A model generated the notes under the pieces. That model was not told where the DNA came from, searched no databases, and worked only from the letters and a program-made list of their open reading frames with translations. The position numbers and the translations under genes were made by a program. This document shows positions 1 through 12,100 of a stretch of DNA of 64,000 bases, in pieces. Positions within the stretch are counted from its first letter, which is position 1; each line of letters opens with the position of its first letter. Source of the stretch: Mesostigma viride (taxonomy: Eukaryota > Streptophyta > Mesostigmatophyceae > Mesostigmatales > Mesostigmataceae); contig RPFO01000080.1 in NCBI GenBank assembly GCA_009746045.1, positions 2,354,315 through 2,418,314 of the forward strand, in the 5' to 3' direction.

Positions 1-94
1 ATCGGTGGCAATGGAAGGCAGGGGGGCGGTGATGGACAGCCGTCAGGGCGAGGGGTGTTTCCCGATTCCCAGTTTTTATGCCAAAGTTTGACAG

Positions 95-470
95 CATAAT
101 TAACTAATTAATTAATAGACGCGTGACTGCGTCACTTGAGCATAAGTCCTCAGTGGGAGGGGAACATGGGATGGAATGGATTAATTCATGAATTAATTAA
201 TAGACACGTGACTGCGTCACTTGAGCATAAGTCCTCAGTGGGAGGGGAACATGGGATGGAATGGATGGTGTAAGCTATCTAGGTCCTAGTTAATGGGTTG
301 TGGGCACCGCGGCCCAAATCCCTATGAATGCCATACGCGGTCACACGCGGAGCCCCCACAGACTTGGGGGTGGTCTCCTTCATCACTACTTGCCATCTAT
401 CCTTGAGTACCATCTGCCTCCATATTACAGACAAACCAGGAGGCTGCCTGGATGTGAGCCCGTCACGTCT
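95..470 (+). repeat. Repeat family A, copy 1 (non-coding element)
   Basis: AT-rich start (aattaattaat) followed by a terminal module (gtgactgcgtcacttgag, then aagtcctcagtgggagg) present twice in tandem at about 118-178 and 201-265. A core follows at about 290-470 with the signature gagcccccacagactt and ggtggtctccttcat. The same module and core recur at 700-1080 and inverted at 1125-1214/3256-3325 and 3395-3655. There is no credible protein. It behaves like a MITE or another non-autonomous element. Confidence 0.7.
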
Positions 471-699
471 AGTGTAGCACATGTCCATGCTGAGTCTATC
501 ACGAGTCTATCACGAGTCTATCGCGAGTCATGTCCATGCCGAGTCTCTCACGACAGCATAATAAGGTCCATGCAAAACTGAATAATATCTAAACCACCTG
601 GTATATACTAGGGTTTAAAAGTCCCAGGGTACCTGCTGGGTGTCAAAGTTTGACAGTGTCCCCCCTTGATTTCCCACCCCGGCTAGACGCATCGTGTAG

Positions 700-1080
700 A
701 TTAGTTTTAACACGTAGCAGCGTTACGTGAGCATAAGTCCTCAGTACAGTCGAGAGTGGGATGGGATGGGATGGGATGGGATGGGATGGGATGGGAGAGA
801 GGAAGCTCTAGCTATCTAAGACCTAGTTACGGTTTTGCGGGCACCATGGCCCGAATCACTGTAAATGCCATACTTGGTCACAGGAGGAGCCCCCACAGAC
901 TTAGGGGTGGTCTCCTTCATGACTACCTGCCACCTATCCTTGCGAACCATCTGCCTCCCCAGATGACAGACCTCGTGCACATATTCTCCCTATCATCCAT
1001 TGTGTCGCCCATGTACTCCCATGTTCCCCTCCCACTGAGGACTTATGCTCATGTGACGCAGTCAAGTGTCTAATTAATCC
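700..1080 (+). repeat. Repeat family A, copy 2, with GGGAT run
   Basis: Second direct copy. The terminal module (gagcataagtcctcagt) is at about 728-746, a short pentamer run of gggat at 756-795, and the core (gagcccccacagactta, ggtggtctccttcat) at 826-965. An inverted terminal module (ctgaggacttatgctcat) at about 1034-1055 closes the unit, so this copy has module ends in inverted orientation, as expected of a TIR element of roughly 370 bases. Confidence 0.65.
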
Positions 1081-1200
1081 ATTGTGTACGCATGCAGATT
1101 TCACTCTTAACTATGAAGAATACCGCGCCCCCCGCAAGCGAAATCATAGTGATTCGGTACGTGGTGCCCGCAACCCTGCACCTAGAAATTAGGTAGCTAC

Positions 1201-1214
1201 ATCCACCCCACCCC
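1201..1214. repeat. Left target-site duplication of the LINE
   Basis: atccaccccacccc, identical to 3242-3255 immediately after the LINE tail. The motif is low complexity, so chance identity is not fully excluded, but its position on both sides of the element fits target-primed reverse transcription. Confidence 0.65.
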
Positions 1215-1230
1215 ACCCCGTTCCACTACC

Positions 1231-1659
1231 ATGCCTCGACCTAACCGTCGGGTGAAAGCCATGGTGGTGCCGGTATTTCGGGCCACAACCTCATCTGTCA
1301 AATGTCAGATTCGTAAAAACCAACGTTTGCTAGATTACCGGCTACGCCTCGGCGTTGTGCAATCAGCCCCAACCCCGAATACCCCGAGCAAGCGGCAGGC
1401 TCGCATCCTACGCTTGCAGGACAAAATAAATGCGATGAAAAGCACTATTTCTACCGCTTCCCTTCCCCCCTCCGTTTCACCCCCACCTCCACCCCCCGCC
1501 GCACCCACCCCCATCATCCATCGTCGTTCTCCCCTGGTGGGCCAGCAGGCATCCTTGGCCCTTGCCACTTTCAACGCCCGCACATTGCTAAATGACGACC
1601 ATAGCTACCGGGTAGAGGAGCTAGTCGCATTCTGCATAGAGCATCGTGTATCTATATAA
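1231..1659 (+). pseudogene. Truncated LINE 5' ORF with endonuclease start
   Basis: 142 codons. The N-terminus is basic, followed by a proline-rich stretch (about residues 82-98), then LATFNARTLL and a short segment typical of the first strand and helix of LINE AP-endonucleases. The frame stops just after the deletion junction. The catalytic Glu, Asp and His motifs of the endonuclease are absent, so the domain is broken. Confidence 0.7.
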
Positions 1660-3109
1660 GGGCTCTGCTGCTGACCCCGGCAACTACCGGGGTGTCTGCA
1701 TCCAGAGCGCCGCGCTGAAGGTCTTCATGCGCATGATGCTACACAGGCTCCGCGCCGCGCTGGACCCACACCTGGGTGAGTCTCAGATGGGTTTCCGTAG
1801 TGGTCGTAACACTGTCATGGCTGTGTTTGTCGCGCGCCGGTTGATGGAGGAGGTGCGTCGACTTCCCCCTGACAGTTTGCCGCTGGTCGTCATTTTTGTT
1901 GACTATATCAAGGCCTTTGACGAGGTTCTCTGGGAGGCTCTTTGGGCCATCCTAGCTCTGGATCGGGTACCACCTGCGTTTATTGCTGCCATTCGCCGAC
2001 TGTACGAGGGCTCACAGGCAGTAGTGCGGACTGCGGAGGGCACCACTCCACCATTCCCCCTTCACCACGGGGTGTGGCAAGGTTGTGTCCTGTCCCCATA
2101 CCTGTTCATTATTGTCGTGGATCACGTCATGCGCCGGGCACGTGCGCGCTTTACTGCTCTTAAGGGGTTCGAGCCAGGCTTGGACATCCTTAACGTGAAA
2201 GAGCACGGCGGGGTTAGACCTGGTTACCGCCTTGCCGACCTGATTTATGCGGATGATACCACCCTTATCGAGAGCCCCGCGCACATTCAGACCTGGCTGG
2301 ACTGCCTGGGCCTGGAGGCGCGGGCGGTGGGGCTGGAGATTAGTGTCAAAACTGAGGCGATGGTGATAGGGGCATCCAGTAAACCACCGCTGCCGCGCCT
2401 GCTTGACGGGACGGAGGTCCCGTTCCGCGACCGCTTCAAGCTGTTGGGGAGCTGGCTTCCTGACACCGCCGACGATGTGGACACCCGCATCGGCCTTGCC
2501 TGGGCCAAGCTCCGTTCGCTCACACCTTACTGGCGCTCGAAGGGCCTGGACGGGCACCGCAAGCGCATGCTCTTCAAGGTCCTCGTCCTCACGGTGCTCA
2601 CGTATGGCGCCGAGGCGTGGACCCTCCCACCCAAACTGGCAGCTCGGCTCGACGGCACCGTTTATAGGATGCTCCGGCAGGTCCTTAACGTAGGTTTTTC
2701 CGAGCGTCCGTCATCAGAGTCTTTGTATCATGGCATGCCTCGTGTTTCGGACGAGATTAGGCAGCGTAGGATAGCATTTGTAGGACACCTTGCCCGCACC
2801 AGCCAGGTCGACACCACCCTTGGTCTGGCCGGCCCCCAGCGGCTTGGACAGCCAGGGCGGCACATTCTGACCTGGCCTGGCCCCGCGGACATTCCCAAAA
2901 GGGTAGGGAAACCTGTCACCAAATACGTTCAGATGTTGCTGGACGACCTAGTGGTCCCAGCCCAGTTTGAGCACCGCATCCACTCCCTCTCCCGTCTTTG
3001 GACTGCCATGCAGGACAAGACGCGGTGGAAGAAGATTGTCAAGGCGCACACGCCCGACCCTGTGGGCAAGCCACCTCCCCCCAAGCGGAGGAGGCGTTTT
3101 GATGAGTAG
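1646..3109 (+). CDS. LINE reverse transcriptase (N-terminally truncated)
   Basis: 487 codons. The methionine is only the first ATG after the deletion junction and is probably not a native start. RT motifs in order: NYRGV near residue 14, MGFRSGRNT near 49, the first catalytic Asp in FVDYIKAFDEV near 84-94, VWQGCVLSP near 143-151, YADD near 201-204, then the thumb and the C-terminal LTYGAEAW and RRIAFVGHLAR segments common in LINE RTs of CR1/RTE/R2-like types. The C-terminus is basic (KRRRRFDE). The frame has no internal stop, so the insertion looks fairly young. The protein would lack its endonuclease and the first RT blocks. Confidence 0.88.
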   Translation: MYLYKGSAADPGNYRGVCIQSAALKVFMRMMLHRLRAALDPHLGESQMGFRSGRNTVMAVFVARRLMEEVRRLPPDSLPLVVIFVDYIKAFDEVLWEALWAILALDRVPPAFIAAIRRLYEGSQAVVRTAEGTTPPFPLHHGVWQGCVLSPYLFIIVVDHVMRRARARFTALKGFEPGLDILNVKEHGGVRPGYRLADLIYADDTTLIESPAHIQTWLDCLGLEARAVGLEISVKTEAMVIGASSKPPLPRLLDGTEVPFRDRFKLLGSWLPDTADDVDTRIGLAWAKLRSLTPYWRSKGLDGHRKRMLFKVLVLTVLTYGAEAWTLPPKLAARLDGTVYRMLRQVLNVGFSERPSSESLYHGMPRVSDEIRQRRIAFVGHLARTSQVDTTLGLAGPQRLGQPGRHILTWPGPADIPKRVGKPVTKYVQMLLDDLVVPAQFEHRIHSLSRLWTAMQDKTRWKKIVKAHTPDPVGKPPPPKRRRRFDE

Positions 3110-3241
3110 TGTAGTTAGGCTTTTCTAGATAGAGTTAGGATAGTTCGATCACGCGGCTTCCTCCACCCCATCCATCATGAAATATGTGCTACATGACCTC
3201 CCCACGGAGGCATGTTATAATTTAATTTAATTTAATTTTTA

Positions 3242-3255
3242 ATCCACCCCACCCC
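3242..3255. repeat. Right target-site duplication of the LINE
   Basis: Same 14 bases as 1201-1214, directly following the AT-rich LINE tail. Confidence 0.65.
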
Positions 3256-3394
3256 ATTTCCATCCGGCCGCTGAGGACCTATCCGCTCGTGAACGCGTGA
3301 CGCAGTCTACGTGTATAATTATTTATTAATTGACCTCTTAACTGTTACCGACATGATATATGTACCTCCTAGACGGGGCGCTGCTACCTAGACG

Positions 3395-3655
3395 GGACGG
3401 GCTCACGCCCGGGGAGCCCCTTGGTTTGTCGATCTGTAATAAGGAGGCAGACAACTGGCTTGCAAGGATCGGTGGCAGGTACGCGTAGTCATGCAGGATA
3501 CCACCTCCAAGTCAAAGGGGGCTCCGCATGTTACCAAGTTTGGCATGCATAGCGATTCGGGACATGGTGCCCGCAACCCTGCAACTAGGAACTCCCATAT
3601 TATTTCCATTAGGACTTATGCTCACGTGAGGCAGTTACGTGTCAATTAATTATGC
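3395..3655 (-). repeat. Repeat family A, copy 4 (inverted)
   Basis: On the minus strand this reads through the full core in the order seen at 270-470 (cgggcaccatgtcccgaatc, gtgagcccgtcccgtctag). The inverted terminal module (aggacttatgctcacgtgag) is at about 3601-3625. It is the best-preserved match to copy 1. Confidence 0.65.
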
Positions 3656-3659
3656 ACCT

Positions 3660-5920
3660 CGAGTTGGAATGGCATGAGGCTATAGGAATAGTACGTGACG
3701 CACTCGCGTGATTTAGTTTCTCTAACAGAAGCTTCCCTAATTCAAGACCACTGGGCTGTTCACAGCACAGAGACAAACAAGTACGTCCTGGATGTACTTT
3801 AATCCCATGAGCAGCCTATTGCAATTAGGACATTCCCTTCAGCCAGGGGACCTCCCATGTAAGGACAAAACGGCCTGCCGCTGGGCCGCCGGGCCGGCTC
3901 GATACCAGCCAATCCATCTAGCGCGGCACACCCTCAATGATTTCATGCCCGCAATTGCCATGAGGATTTATGCACAACGTTTAAATTTCTGTCAATTAGC
4001 TAGCTGATAAGGCCGATTTCACTAAATGCAGTGCTCAGAATCCTTCGCTCATCGCATGGTCTTGCTTCCCCGCGCCACCTTACTAGATGCTTTGGTATCG
4101 GACAGACTGTCACGCTGTGTAGCCGGCGCCTGGCGACCTAAGGTAGACCCTGGGTTCATCGCCTGCCCTAGCTGCAACCTGGGAACATGCTCAAAAACCC
4201 TGGTGGTGCCACCGTTCTGTGAACGTTCAGTGTTGCCACTTGGCACATGCGCAACGTCACCCAAGTCCTCGAGCCCTGCAATACATCCAACAGCAGGGTG
4301 AAGTTGATGTTAATGGCACAGTGTTAACGACAGAGACTCGGTGCACATGCATGATGCAGATACGCATGAACACATAAAATGGTGGCAGTGTTGACATAAA
4401 CACAATGTAGCAATAAAAGATGACTCTTGTTGTTATACCTGGTGTTAGGTTGTTACATCCAGAGTTTTGTGAAAGCTTGGCTTTTGTTAAGGTCTTTTGG
4501 ACAAGATTTGAGAAAGTTACAAGGTTTCAAGTGCACTGAGATCGAGTGACTGTTTAAGATCTGTTCAGTGCCCTCATTGGTCGTGGCCTGATTCACATGG
4601 GGTTAACTTGTTGGTCCGTTCTGTCAGTCTTAAATGGTCCTTTAGGACGCCAGTGCATACCAATATTTGGTGACGCTTCATGGAGATTCCGCCAGACTGG
4701 CCTGTTTGTCGTCTTGTTTAAGTGTGTTAAGTTAGATGAAGACTGACCTTACCTTTGGATTCCGTGATGCTGATTGGTTCATCGTCACACAGCCGACATG
4801 CACGATTCCAGAATTTAGCAGCGTTTGGGTCGCCATTGTTGAGACATAGTAAAGCTAAGCATCATTCATCCAACCCCCAAACCTCTTTGCTCATTGACCC
4901 TATTCAGTTCCACATATGGTGTCAAGGATATTACTTGTCTAGTTGTCTCTGCAAAGGGAGTGGCACCCAGTCAACACGCTGCAATGACATCGCTGCATGG
5001 AATTACATCTAAGAATTTCCTGGCATACGTGAAGTCATCATTCTCAAAAAGGCAAACCAGGTAAATATCTTTCTTATTTGCAGACTAAGGATGATGTTGG
5101 ATGATTATTTTAAGTCGTTACACACATGAAAACGAACACGTGCACTGAACAATACAGTTGCACAAACACAAATACGAACACGATTAATGTTTGCAAAGGG
5201 GGGGGCATGCAACAGTCTTTGCCATGGCATGTTGTTGGCGTGTCTTGTTGCATGTGATATCTGGCAGAGGTGATGGCCACATAACTCTGTCTGAGAAATG
5301 GAATTGCCCAGGCATCTAAGAGGAGGGGGGACGTCACAGCAAAACTGCCCACTCCAAGTTTGGTCCGACAGGGCTCTGACAGACGTGAAGCGAGCTCAAA
5401 AATCATCCCGGCGCCAGAATTATTAAAAAGGTGTGCCCTCAAGTTGGCTTTTTGAGGACGGCGCGAGGAAAATAGAAACGGAGTGCGCTCGGCAAACACA
5501 CGCGGCGCCTGGTTTTCAGGAAAGGTGCGCGCTCACCGCGAGACTAGGTATTGGTCCGGGGCGTTGGCTTACATCCCGGAGTGAGGTACTCGTACTAATG
5601 CACATATACGTACCACGGTAATTATACGGTCATAATTTATAGGACACGTGGCGAAACTACGTGGAGTGATCTTGGTGGCGTCAGATACAAGTCCTGACTG
5701 CGCCGACTACCTCCCTAGCGTATGAATGCCACGTGTCACACATGCAACGTGCACTCTGTTTCGCCCCGACGGACCCATTTTAGCAAAGGTGTACGCTCAG
5801 CAATTTTTCACTTTGGCTGGTGACGGACGGCAAAAAAGTGTGTGGGCTCAAGTCGGAAAATGGGGGGGTATGTCCCCCCTCCTCTAAAAGGCATCTACCA
5901 TGACGATGGGGTCCTTCTAC
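3660..5920. other. Intergenic DNA, no gene supported
   Basis: Only short, uncharacteristic open frames are present. Around 5430-5860 there are four weak repeats of a gtgygcgctca-like motif (5430, 5525, 5788, 5838), each followed by a T- or A-rich stretch, which may be relics of a small element. I see no RNA gene. Confidence 0.5.
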
Positions 5921-5927
5921 GAAGACC

Positions 5928-5990
5928 CTAAACCTTAGATGCTAAGCCCTAAGCCCAAAGTCCTAAATGCTGAGCCCTACACCTAAACTT
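5928..5990. repeat. Degenerate CCCTAAA-like block
   Basis: Several imperfect ccctaaa/ccctaag/cctaaac motifs within about 60 bases, next to the 3' end of the minus-strand gene. They resemble plant/algal-type telomere repeats (TTTAGGG), but the copies are too degenerate and too few to be sure. Confidence 0.3.
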
Positions 5991-6194
5991 CACACACGCA
6001 CCGGCGATGGGCACCCGCACGCTGCCGTCCTTCACCCCCGTGAGGATGCGATGGAGTTCAGGGCTGTTGGCGAAGCGCAGCGCCTCCCGCGCCCGCAACA
6101 CAGGCAGGGAGCTGCTGGCCGCTGCCAAGTTGAGTGAGGGGATGCCACCCCCATTGCGGGGGGTGGTCAGTATGCTCGCGCTATTTACTTGCGC
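5949..6194 (-). CDS. Coiled-coil gene exon 25 (probable last exon)
   Basis: Acceptor ctgcag, then AQVNSASILTTPRNGGG and REALRFANSPELHRILTGV, stop at 5949-5951. A plausible donor (gtgcgt at 6001) lies before the stop, so the gene could continue left, but I find no further exon there. Confidence 0.55.
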   Translation of the reverse strand, partial: AQVNSASILTTPRNGGGIPSLNLAAASSSLPVLRAREALRFANSPELHRILTGVKDGSVRVPIAGACVKFRCRAQHLGLWA

Positions 6195-9100
6195 CTGCAG
6201 TAGGCGAAGAGCAGGGGCGAAAAGCAGGCTGGGGAGAGCCATTTAGTTCGGCGTTTCACCATTCCATTCAGCGTAGACAGTCGACACATGAAGGTTGCCA
6301 GGGGTAGCTGGTGGTGGGCATGGGTCATAAAAAAGGCGGATGCAGCGGCATTTATGGATGTTCATGGAGAAAACTGGCAGTGCTGTAGCTGTAGAAAAGA
6401 ACTTGAAGGTCTATTTTCAGCGATCCCCCTTGTGTTTTAAGGGAAATATAGTGAAGGTAAATTGGACGCTCCGTTCCCATCTTGACTACATATTTAGCCC
6501 ACTCAATCCCCACTTCTTCTGCAGCCTCCACCACATTACATCTAGCCCCGTTCGCGTCCCCAGTGAAACCTCTACCACTACTCATGTCCCCATGACCAAC
6601 ACCACCCCCACTCATGTCCCTGGTAAACGTGCAGATATGTCGTACTTTAGCCCACAGAGACATCGTTGACATGCGTACACGTTTATGGGAATACCCCCCT
6701 AACAGCCTCAATACTTAGGTCCCCGCCGGCCACCAGCTCTTCCAGCATCCCGTTGGCCACCAAACTTCATTAGATACAAACAACTACTAGATTATGAATA
6801 CCCCCATAGTACACTCTTTTACTCACAGCCAAGTTGGCCACCAGCTCTTCCAGCATCTTGCTGACGACCGATGTTTGTTTGGTACAAACAACTATAAGTA
6901 TTTGAATAACCCCATCACAAATTCCTTTACTCACAGTCCCGTCGGCCACCAGCTCCGCCAGCATCTCGCTGGCGACCGCGTTGCTGTCGCGCGCCTGGCG
7001 CAAAACCGCCGCCACATCCAGCTGGCTCGCCAGTAACGGCGTGCCCACCGCCGCCTGTGCAAATGTGGGTGGGTTGTATACATCGTTCGTTTGTTCGTGC
7101 GAACATGGGTGAGGGATGGATTAGGCAGAGATTAGGCAGAGGTCAGGCAGAGATTAGCCAGAGATTAGGCAGAGGCCAGGCAGAGATTAGCCAGAGATTA
7201 GGCAGAGATTAGGCAGAGATTAGGCAGAGATTAGGTACAGAGTAGAAAGAGGCAAAGTGCATTGGAATAAACAGCTCGATGGAAAGTGATGGATTGCAGA
7301 ACCACTGAGTAAGCAACGCTCATTGGTATACCACCTGCATCGAGCATAGCATCACTAGTTAGCAGCAACGTTGTTGCAAATGATGGTGATTTTGAAAACG
7401 TCCGATGCAAAGATGAATTAATCAGACAGCGCACCCCCCTTACAACCCCGCTCACCTGGACGATATGCACGACACACGCGCCTTACACCAATTGCGGACC
7501 CACACTACAGAAACACCCACACTGACGTTGCTGGGTACTGTAGACGACACTCATGGAATGCGCGGCTCACCAGTACACGAAAAGTAGCCATTCCTCCCCT
7601 GACCCCATCCCCCCCAAAGTCCACACAGCTTAACTTACATTAATCGAAACACACAGGGCTCACCTGGGTGCTGGAGATAACACGAAGAGTTCACCACCAC
7701 CAGACAAACGGTAAAGATATCTAGATTTGGAAAATCAAGAATAGAAGCCCTCTTAAGGATTCTTGCGATGAGAAAAGGGGACCAGCAGCAGCACTATATA
7801 TGCTAACAATATACATTCTTGCGATGAGAAACGGGGACCAGCAGCAGCACTATATATGCTAACAATATACATTCTTGTGATGAGAAAAGGGGACCAGCAG
7901 CAGCAGCCCTATGTATGCTAACAATATATGCTAACAATATACATTCTTGTGATGAGAAAAGGGGACCAGCAGCAGCAGCACTATATATGCTAACAATACA
8001 TGCTAACAATATACATTCTTGTGATGAAATAAGGGGACCAGCAGCAGCAGCCCTATGTATGCTAACAATATATGCTAACAATATACATTCTTGTGATGAG
8101 ACAAGGGGACCAGCAGCAGACGCACTATTTAATATACTAGTATACTAACAAGTAGTGTACTAACAATAGTACTAGTCTATACTAACAATACTTATAGTTC
8201 TAGACAACTAAACTATGGAAGAAACCCAGACCTCACCTTGACAGTCCTGAAGGCAACACAGCACACCGCCACGACACAATGGCCCCCTTTCGCCCGATAC
8301 AGAACAAGAACCATGGGCCCATCTGTAACAGAACGATTGGCCTATCTGTAACAGGGCCATTTGCCCATCTGTAACAGAACGATTGGCCTATCTGTAACAG
8401 GGCCATTTGCCCATCTGTAACAGAACGATTGGCCCATCTGTAACAGAACGATTGGCCCATCTGTAACAGGGCCATTTGCCCATCTGTAACAGAACGATTG
8501 GCCTATCTGTAATTGAACCATTAGCCAATCTTCAATAGCCCCTCACCTTTACAATTCTGACGGGACTACGAGACCACTACCACCACACAGACGGTAGCAA
8601 AGGTTTTCATCGAAAATACAACTAAGACCAGCCGTCACATTGAGAATGCCTTTATGACGCGCAAGAGGGCTTACCTTAACAATGCTTGAGACGAAACAAA
8701 AGAGCTCACCATCCCATCAGGCAAAACAAAGCCAGCGCTTACCTTGACGATGCTGGAGACGACCACCTCCACGTCCTGCGTGACCACCAGGGAGGCCCTG
8801 TCCCCACACAAGTCCACAAACCGTGACCACCGGTCAAGACTGCTCATGATCATCGGCAACGTGCCAGGGCGTTGCACCACTGCGCCCGGCGCCCCCGCCG
8901 CCGCATTTCCCCCCCCTTTCCCGTCCTGCAAAGACCCCCCTCCTCCCCCTGGTGCTGGGGGCCCCTTCTTTCCCCACGCAGACACCCAACCTGGGGCGGC
9001 CCCTTCCAGCTCCTCGGCCGCGGCGGCAAGAAGTTCCGGGTGATGCTCCGCAATCGAAGAGAGCGCGACAAAGGGCGCCCAGGCCGGCACGAGGAGGCGC

Positions 9101-12100
9101 ACCAGCTGGCAGGCCAGGAGCGACTGGATCTCCTCAGGGTCGAGCACATCGACGGCCGAGGACTGGAGGACGAGAGCAGGGTCCCCGGACTGCAGCAACC
9201 ACACGTAGGCGCGGGGAAGGAGGCCGTCGGAGATATAGAGGGGTGGCGCGCGGGCCATCTGGGGTGCCACATGAAGAAGTTTGGAGTGGGCGCGCCAACA
9301 GGATAGCGAAATCAAGTAGATGAGATTAGTACAGTCGCGAAATCAGGTAGAGAACAGAGCAGTCGCGAAATCAGGTAGAGAACAGAGCAGTCGCGAAATC
9401 AGGTAGAGAACAGAACAGTCGCGAAATCAGGTAGATGAGAGTACAGTAGCGAAATCAGGTAGATGAGATTAGTACAGGGGCAGTGCACTGTCACCACGCG
9501 TTGGGGGGCAGTTCGTGGGAAGGCACCCACCTTTCCGAGCATGTTGTCGGGAGGGGTGGCAGGGGGGAAGGCGGGGTGGGAAAAAAGGGAGTGAAGGGGG
9601 GTGGTGAAGGCGGGATGGCATAGGGCGGAAATGGAGGCGTTGGTCTGACTGCATCTTTTAAACTAGTACCATAGCATCCGCAGGTGAAAGCAAAGCACGC
9701 AAACTAAAGAGTCACACAGAAGAAAAGAGAAACTCCACGCCCGTATTTGGCACACCTGTGCATAAGGTAAGAGATGAAGGTAAAGCTGCATAGGGTAAAA
9801 GCATAGCCACAGCATCTGGCACGCTCAGTACAGCAGGCTCTACACTATGAAGATGCACATCTCCACAAAAAAACGAATATAACAATCACAAATATGTTAA
9901 CATACCCCCAGCATATCATGATCGACCAGTTTACTATGACAAGACATCATAATCCACATTAGCAAGACAGCATCTGCCCCTTCCTAATAGCACACACCAC
10001 GATAAATAAAAAGGCTCAACCCTCAGCATCTAGCACGCAAGCATAAGACAAAGGCTTACCCCCAGCATTTCCTCCAATCCCCCCACTCCCCCCCCCCACA
10101 GGTTGGGATATTTCAGCAACCCCACCACCACTTCTTTTCTGGTGAATGGGGGGGGTGCTCTACATGCTGCATTGTTCTCTTTTTCGGTTCCGCCTACCCA
10201 TTCATTCAGGATGGCTCAGTCTACTCATTGTTTCAATAAAGACTGGTGATTCGTGGGAGTGAATGGGTGTAAAAATCTTACCCCCAGCATCTGGCACGCC
10301 TGCACCATGATCGCGTGCAGCTGCGGCAACTGATGGGGACCCACAGGGACACCCAGGTCGACACCTGTCATGTCCGCCAGCCCCCCCTCCCTCCTCATCC
10401 ACGCCAACAACGCCACCATGCCACTCTCCTTTTCCAGCTGCTCGGTTTTCCCCGCGACCACCGGGTGCGTGAGCAGCGCCGCCAGGGTCCCTGAGACGCC
10501 TGTCTGGTCGTCCCGATCGGGCATCGGCGGCGGCAGCACGCGCGTGTGAGGGTTCCCGTCGACGCCTCGTTTGGGCCGGAAGAAGGTGACTTGGGCCAGC
10601 GGTTGGGAGAGCATCTCGTGCGTCGCACCGAGGAGATGCGACGACCGGACGACACCTGGCACCATGGGGTTGCCCGCCCCTTGTCGCGGTGGGTCATTGG
10701 TGTCCTGGTTGTTGTTGTCGTTGTGATTATTCTTGTTGGCACGGGCGCTCCGGAGCAGCCACCCGGCTTGCACGGCGTCCACGTGTTGGAACATGTTCTC
10801 GGTCGCCGCGCCGGATTCGTCGGGTTCGAGCGACTCGCCAGTGAAGGGGGGGGAGTGGATGGTTGCCAGCCTGGTGGGGTGGTAGTGGTGGTGATGGCCG
10901 ATCAGGGGGGCGCGTGACAGAAGTATTGGACGGGGTCAGAGCATGTGGGGAACATGAGGGGCGGCAGCGGATGGTCGCTAGGCACTTATGGGATAGGGAG
11001 GACACATGCTGTGGGTGTGTGGGTGTGTGGGTGGTGGGCGTGTGGGTGTGGTGGGTGTGTGGGTGTGTGGGTGTGTGGGTGTGTGGGTGTGTGGGTGTGT
11101 GGGTGTGTGGGTGTGTGGGTGTGTGGGTGTGTGGGTGTGTGGGTGTGTGGGTGTGTGGGTGTGTGGGTGTGTGGGTGTGTGGGTGTGTGGGTGCGGGGGA
11201 TTGGGTGGGGTGGGGTGGGGTGGGATGTGTGTGTGTGCGTGTGTGTGTGTGGGGTGGGATCCAGTAGAAGAACTCGGAAGTGGGGATCAGGGTGTTTGTA
11301 GCGTCGCAAGGCGACTGCCGCTGTAAGTGGCTGTGTTTGGAATTGATAAGTGCGCACGATGAGAACTGCTAGGAATGCGGCAGAAGGATGGGGTGTGTTG
11401 GGAATGGTAGCTTAGCGTGCGGCAGCAGCATCGGTACAAGGGTATGCAGAACAGGAAGGAGAGCATGGCAAAGAAGGCATACCCGGCAGCCTGCGAAAGT
11501 ACCAGGGGATTAGCCACATGCAAGTGGGTATATGCACACGGGGCAGGGGGGCAAGCACATCAGGCTTGAGGGAATGCGCAACAGGCATGGGAAAAACTGC
11601 ACAAAAGGCTGTGAGCTATGCAAATCGTCCACCCGTTGCAAGCACATGTAGGAGGGCATGCATGACAAGTCCCGGGGTATGCACATCAGTAACCGGCGCC
11701 TCTAAGTGTATGTGTTCCAAGCCTATCTGTGGGCTCTGGACATGGGGCAGCCTTACTGCATCCGCTATGAGCCAGCCATGCTATGAGTCAGCCATGCTTG
11801 TTTGCCAATGCAGAGAGCCACTCTCTGCCGAGACGCCATCATGCTCTAGCCATTGCCTAGCCATGATCATCTTCCACCCCATGTCCGCAACTTCGCACAG
11901 CTGCTGGAATACATGGTGGTGCAGGTGCATCTCAATTGTGCACCCCGAGTAGGTGGTAGTTTACACCAACCACCTGCAGGTTGTCGCCTAGAATGTATTG
12001 AAAACCATATGCCCCTTCTCAGGGATACGTGTTACATATCCTCCCCACAGAGGTATGTTCTTAATTAATTAATTAATTAATTGATGCACATCAGGCAGGG

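Larger units (their letters stand above)
1215..3241 (+). mobile_element. Internally deleted non-LTR (LINE) retrotransposon
   Basis: The element starts shortly before an ORF opening at 1231 and ends in a taattta-type 3' tail at about 3218-3241. It is flanked by a 14-base target duplication. The 5' ORF reaches the start of an AP-endonuclease-like domain (ATFNARTLL) and then jumps directly into the middle of the reverse transcriptase (SAADPGNYRGV) near 1655, so most of the endonuclease and the RT N-terminus are missing. A short hairpin (cctccccacggagg) precedes the tail, and a similar sequence recurs at 12035-12050. It is non-autonomous as it stands. Confidence 0.85.
1125..3325 (-). repeat. Repeat family A, copy 3 (inverted), split by a LINE
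   Basis: The core end (attcggtacgtggtgcccgc) lies at about 1152-1171 and the terminal module (ctgaggacctatccgctc, cgcgtgacgcagtctacg) at about 3270-3315. The intervening 1215-3241 is the LINE insertion. Removing the LINE and one target duplication restores a normal inverted copy, which fixes the order of events: family A first, LINE later. Confidence 0.65.

Noticed and set aside
7755-8510. CRISPR-like spaced repeats
   Set aside because: Units are contiguous minisatellites without unique spacers, and this is a eukaryotic intron.
10863-11357. Cys-Gly-Val-Trp-rich and His-Thr-Pro-rich frames
   Set aside because: Product of the GTGTGTGG array in all frames.
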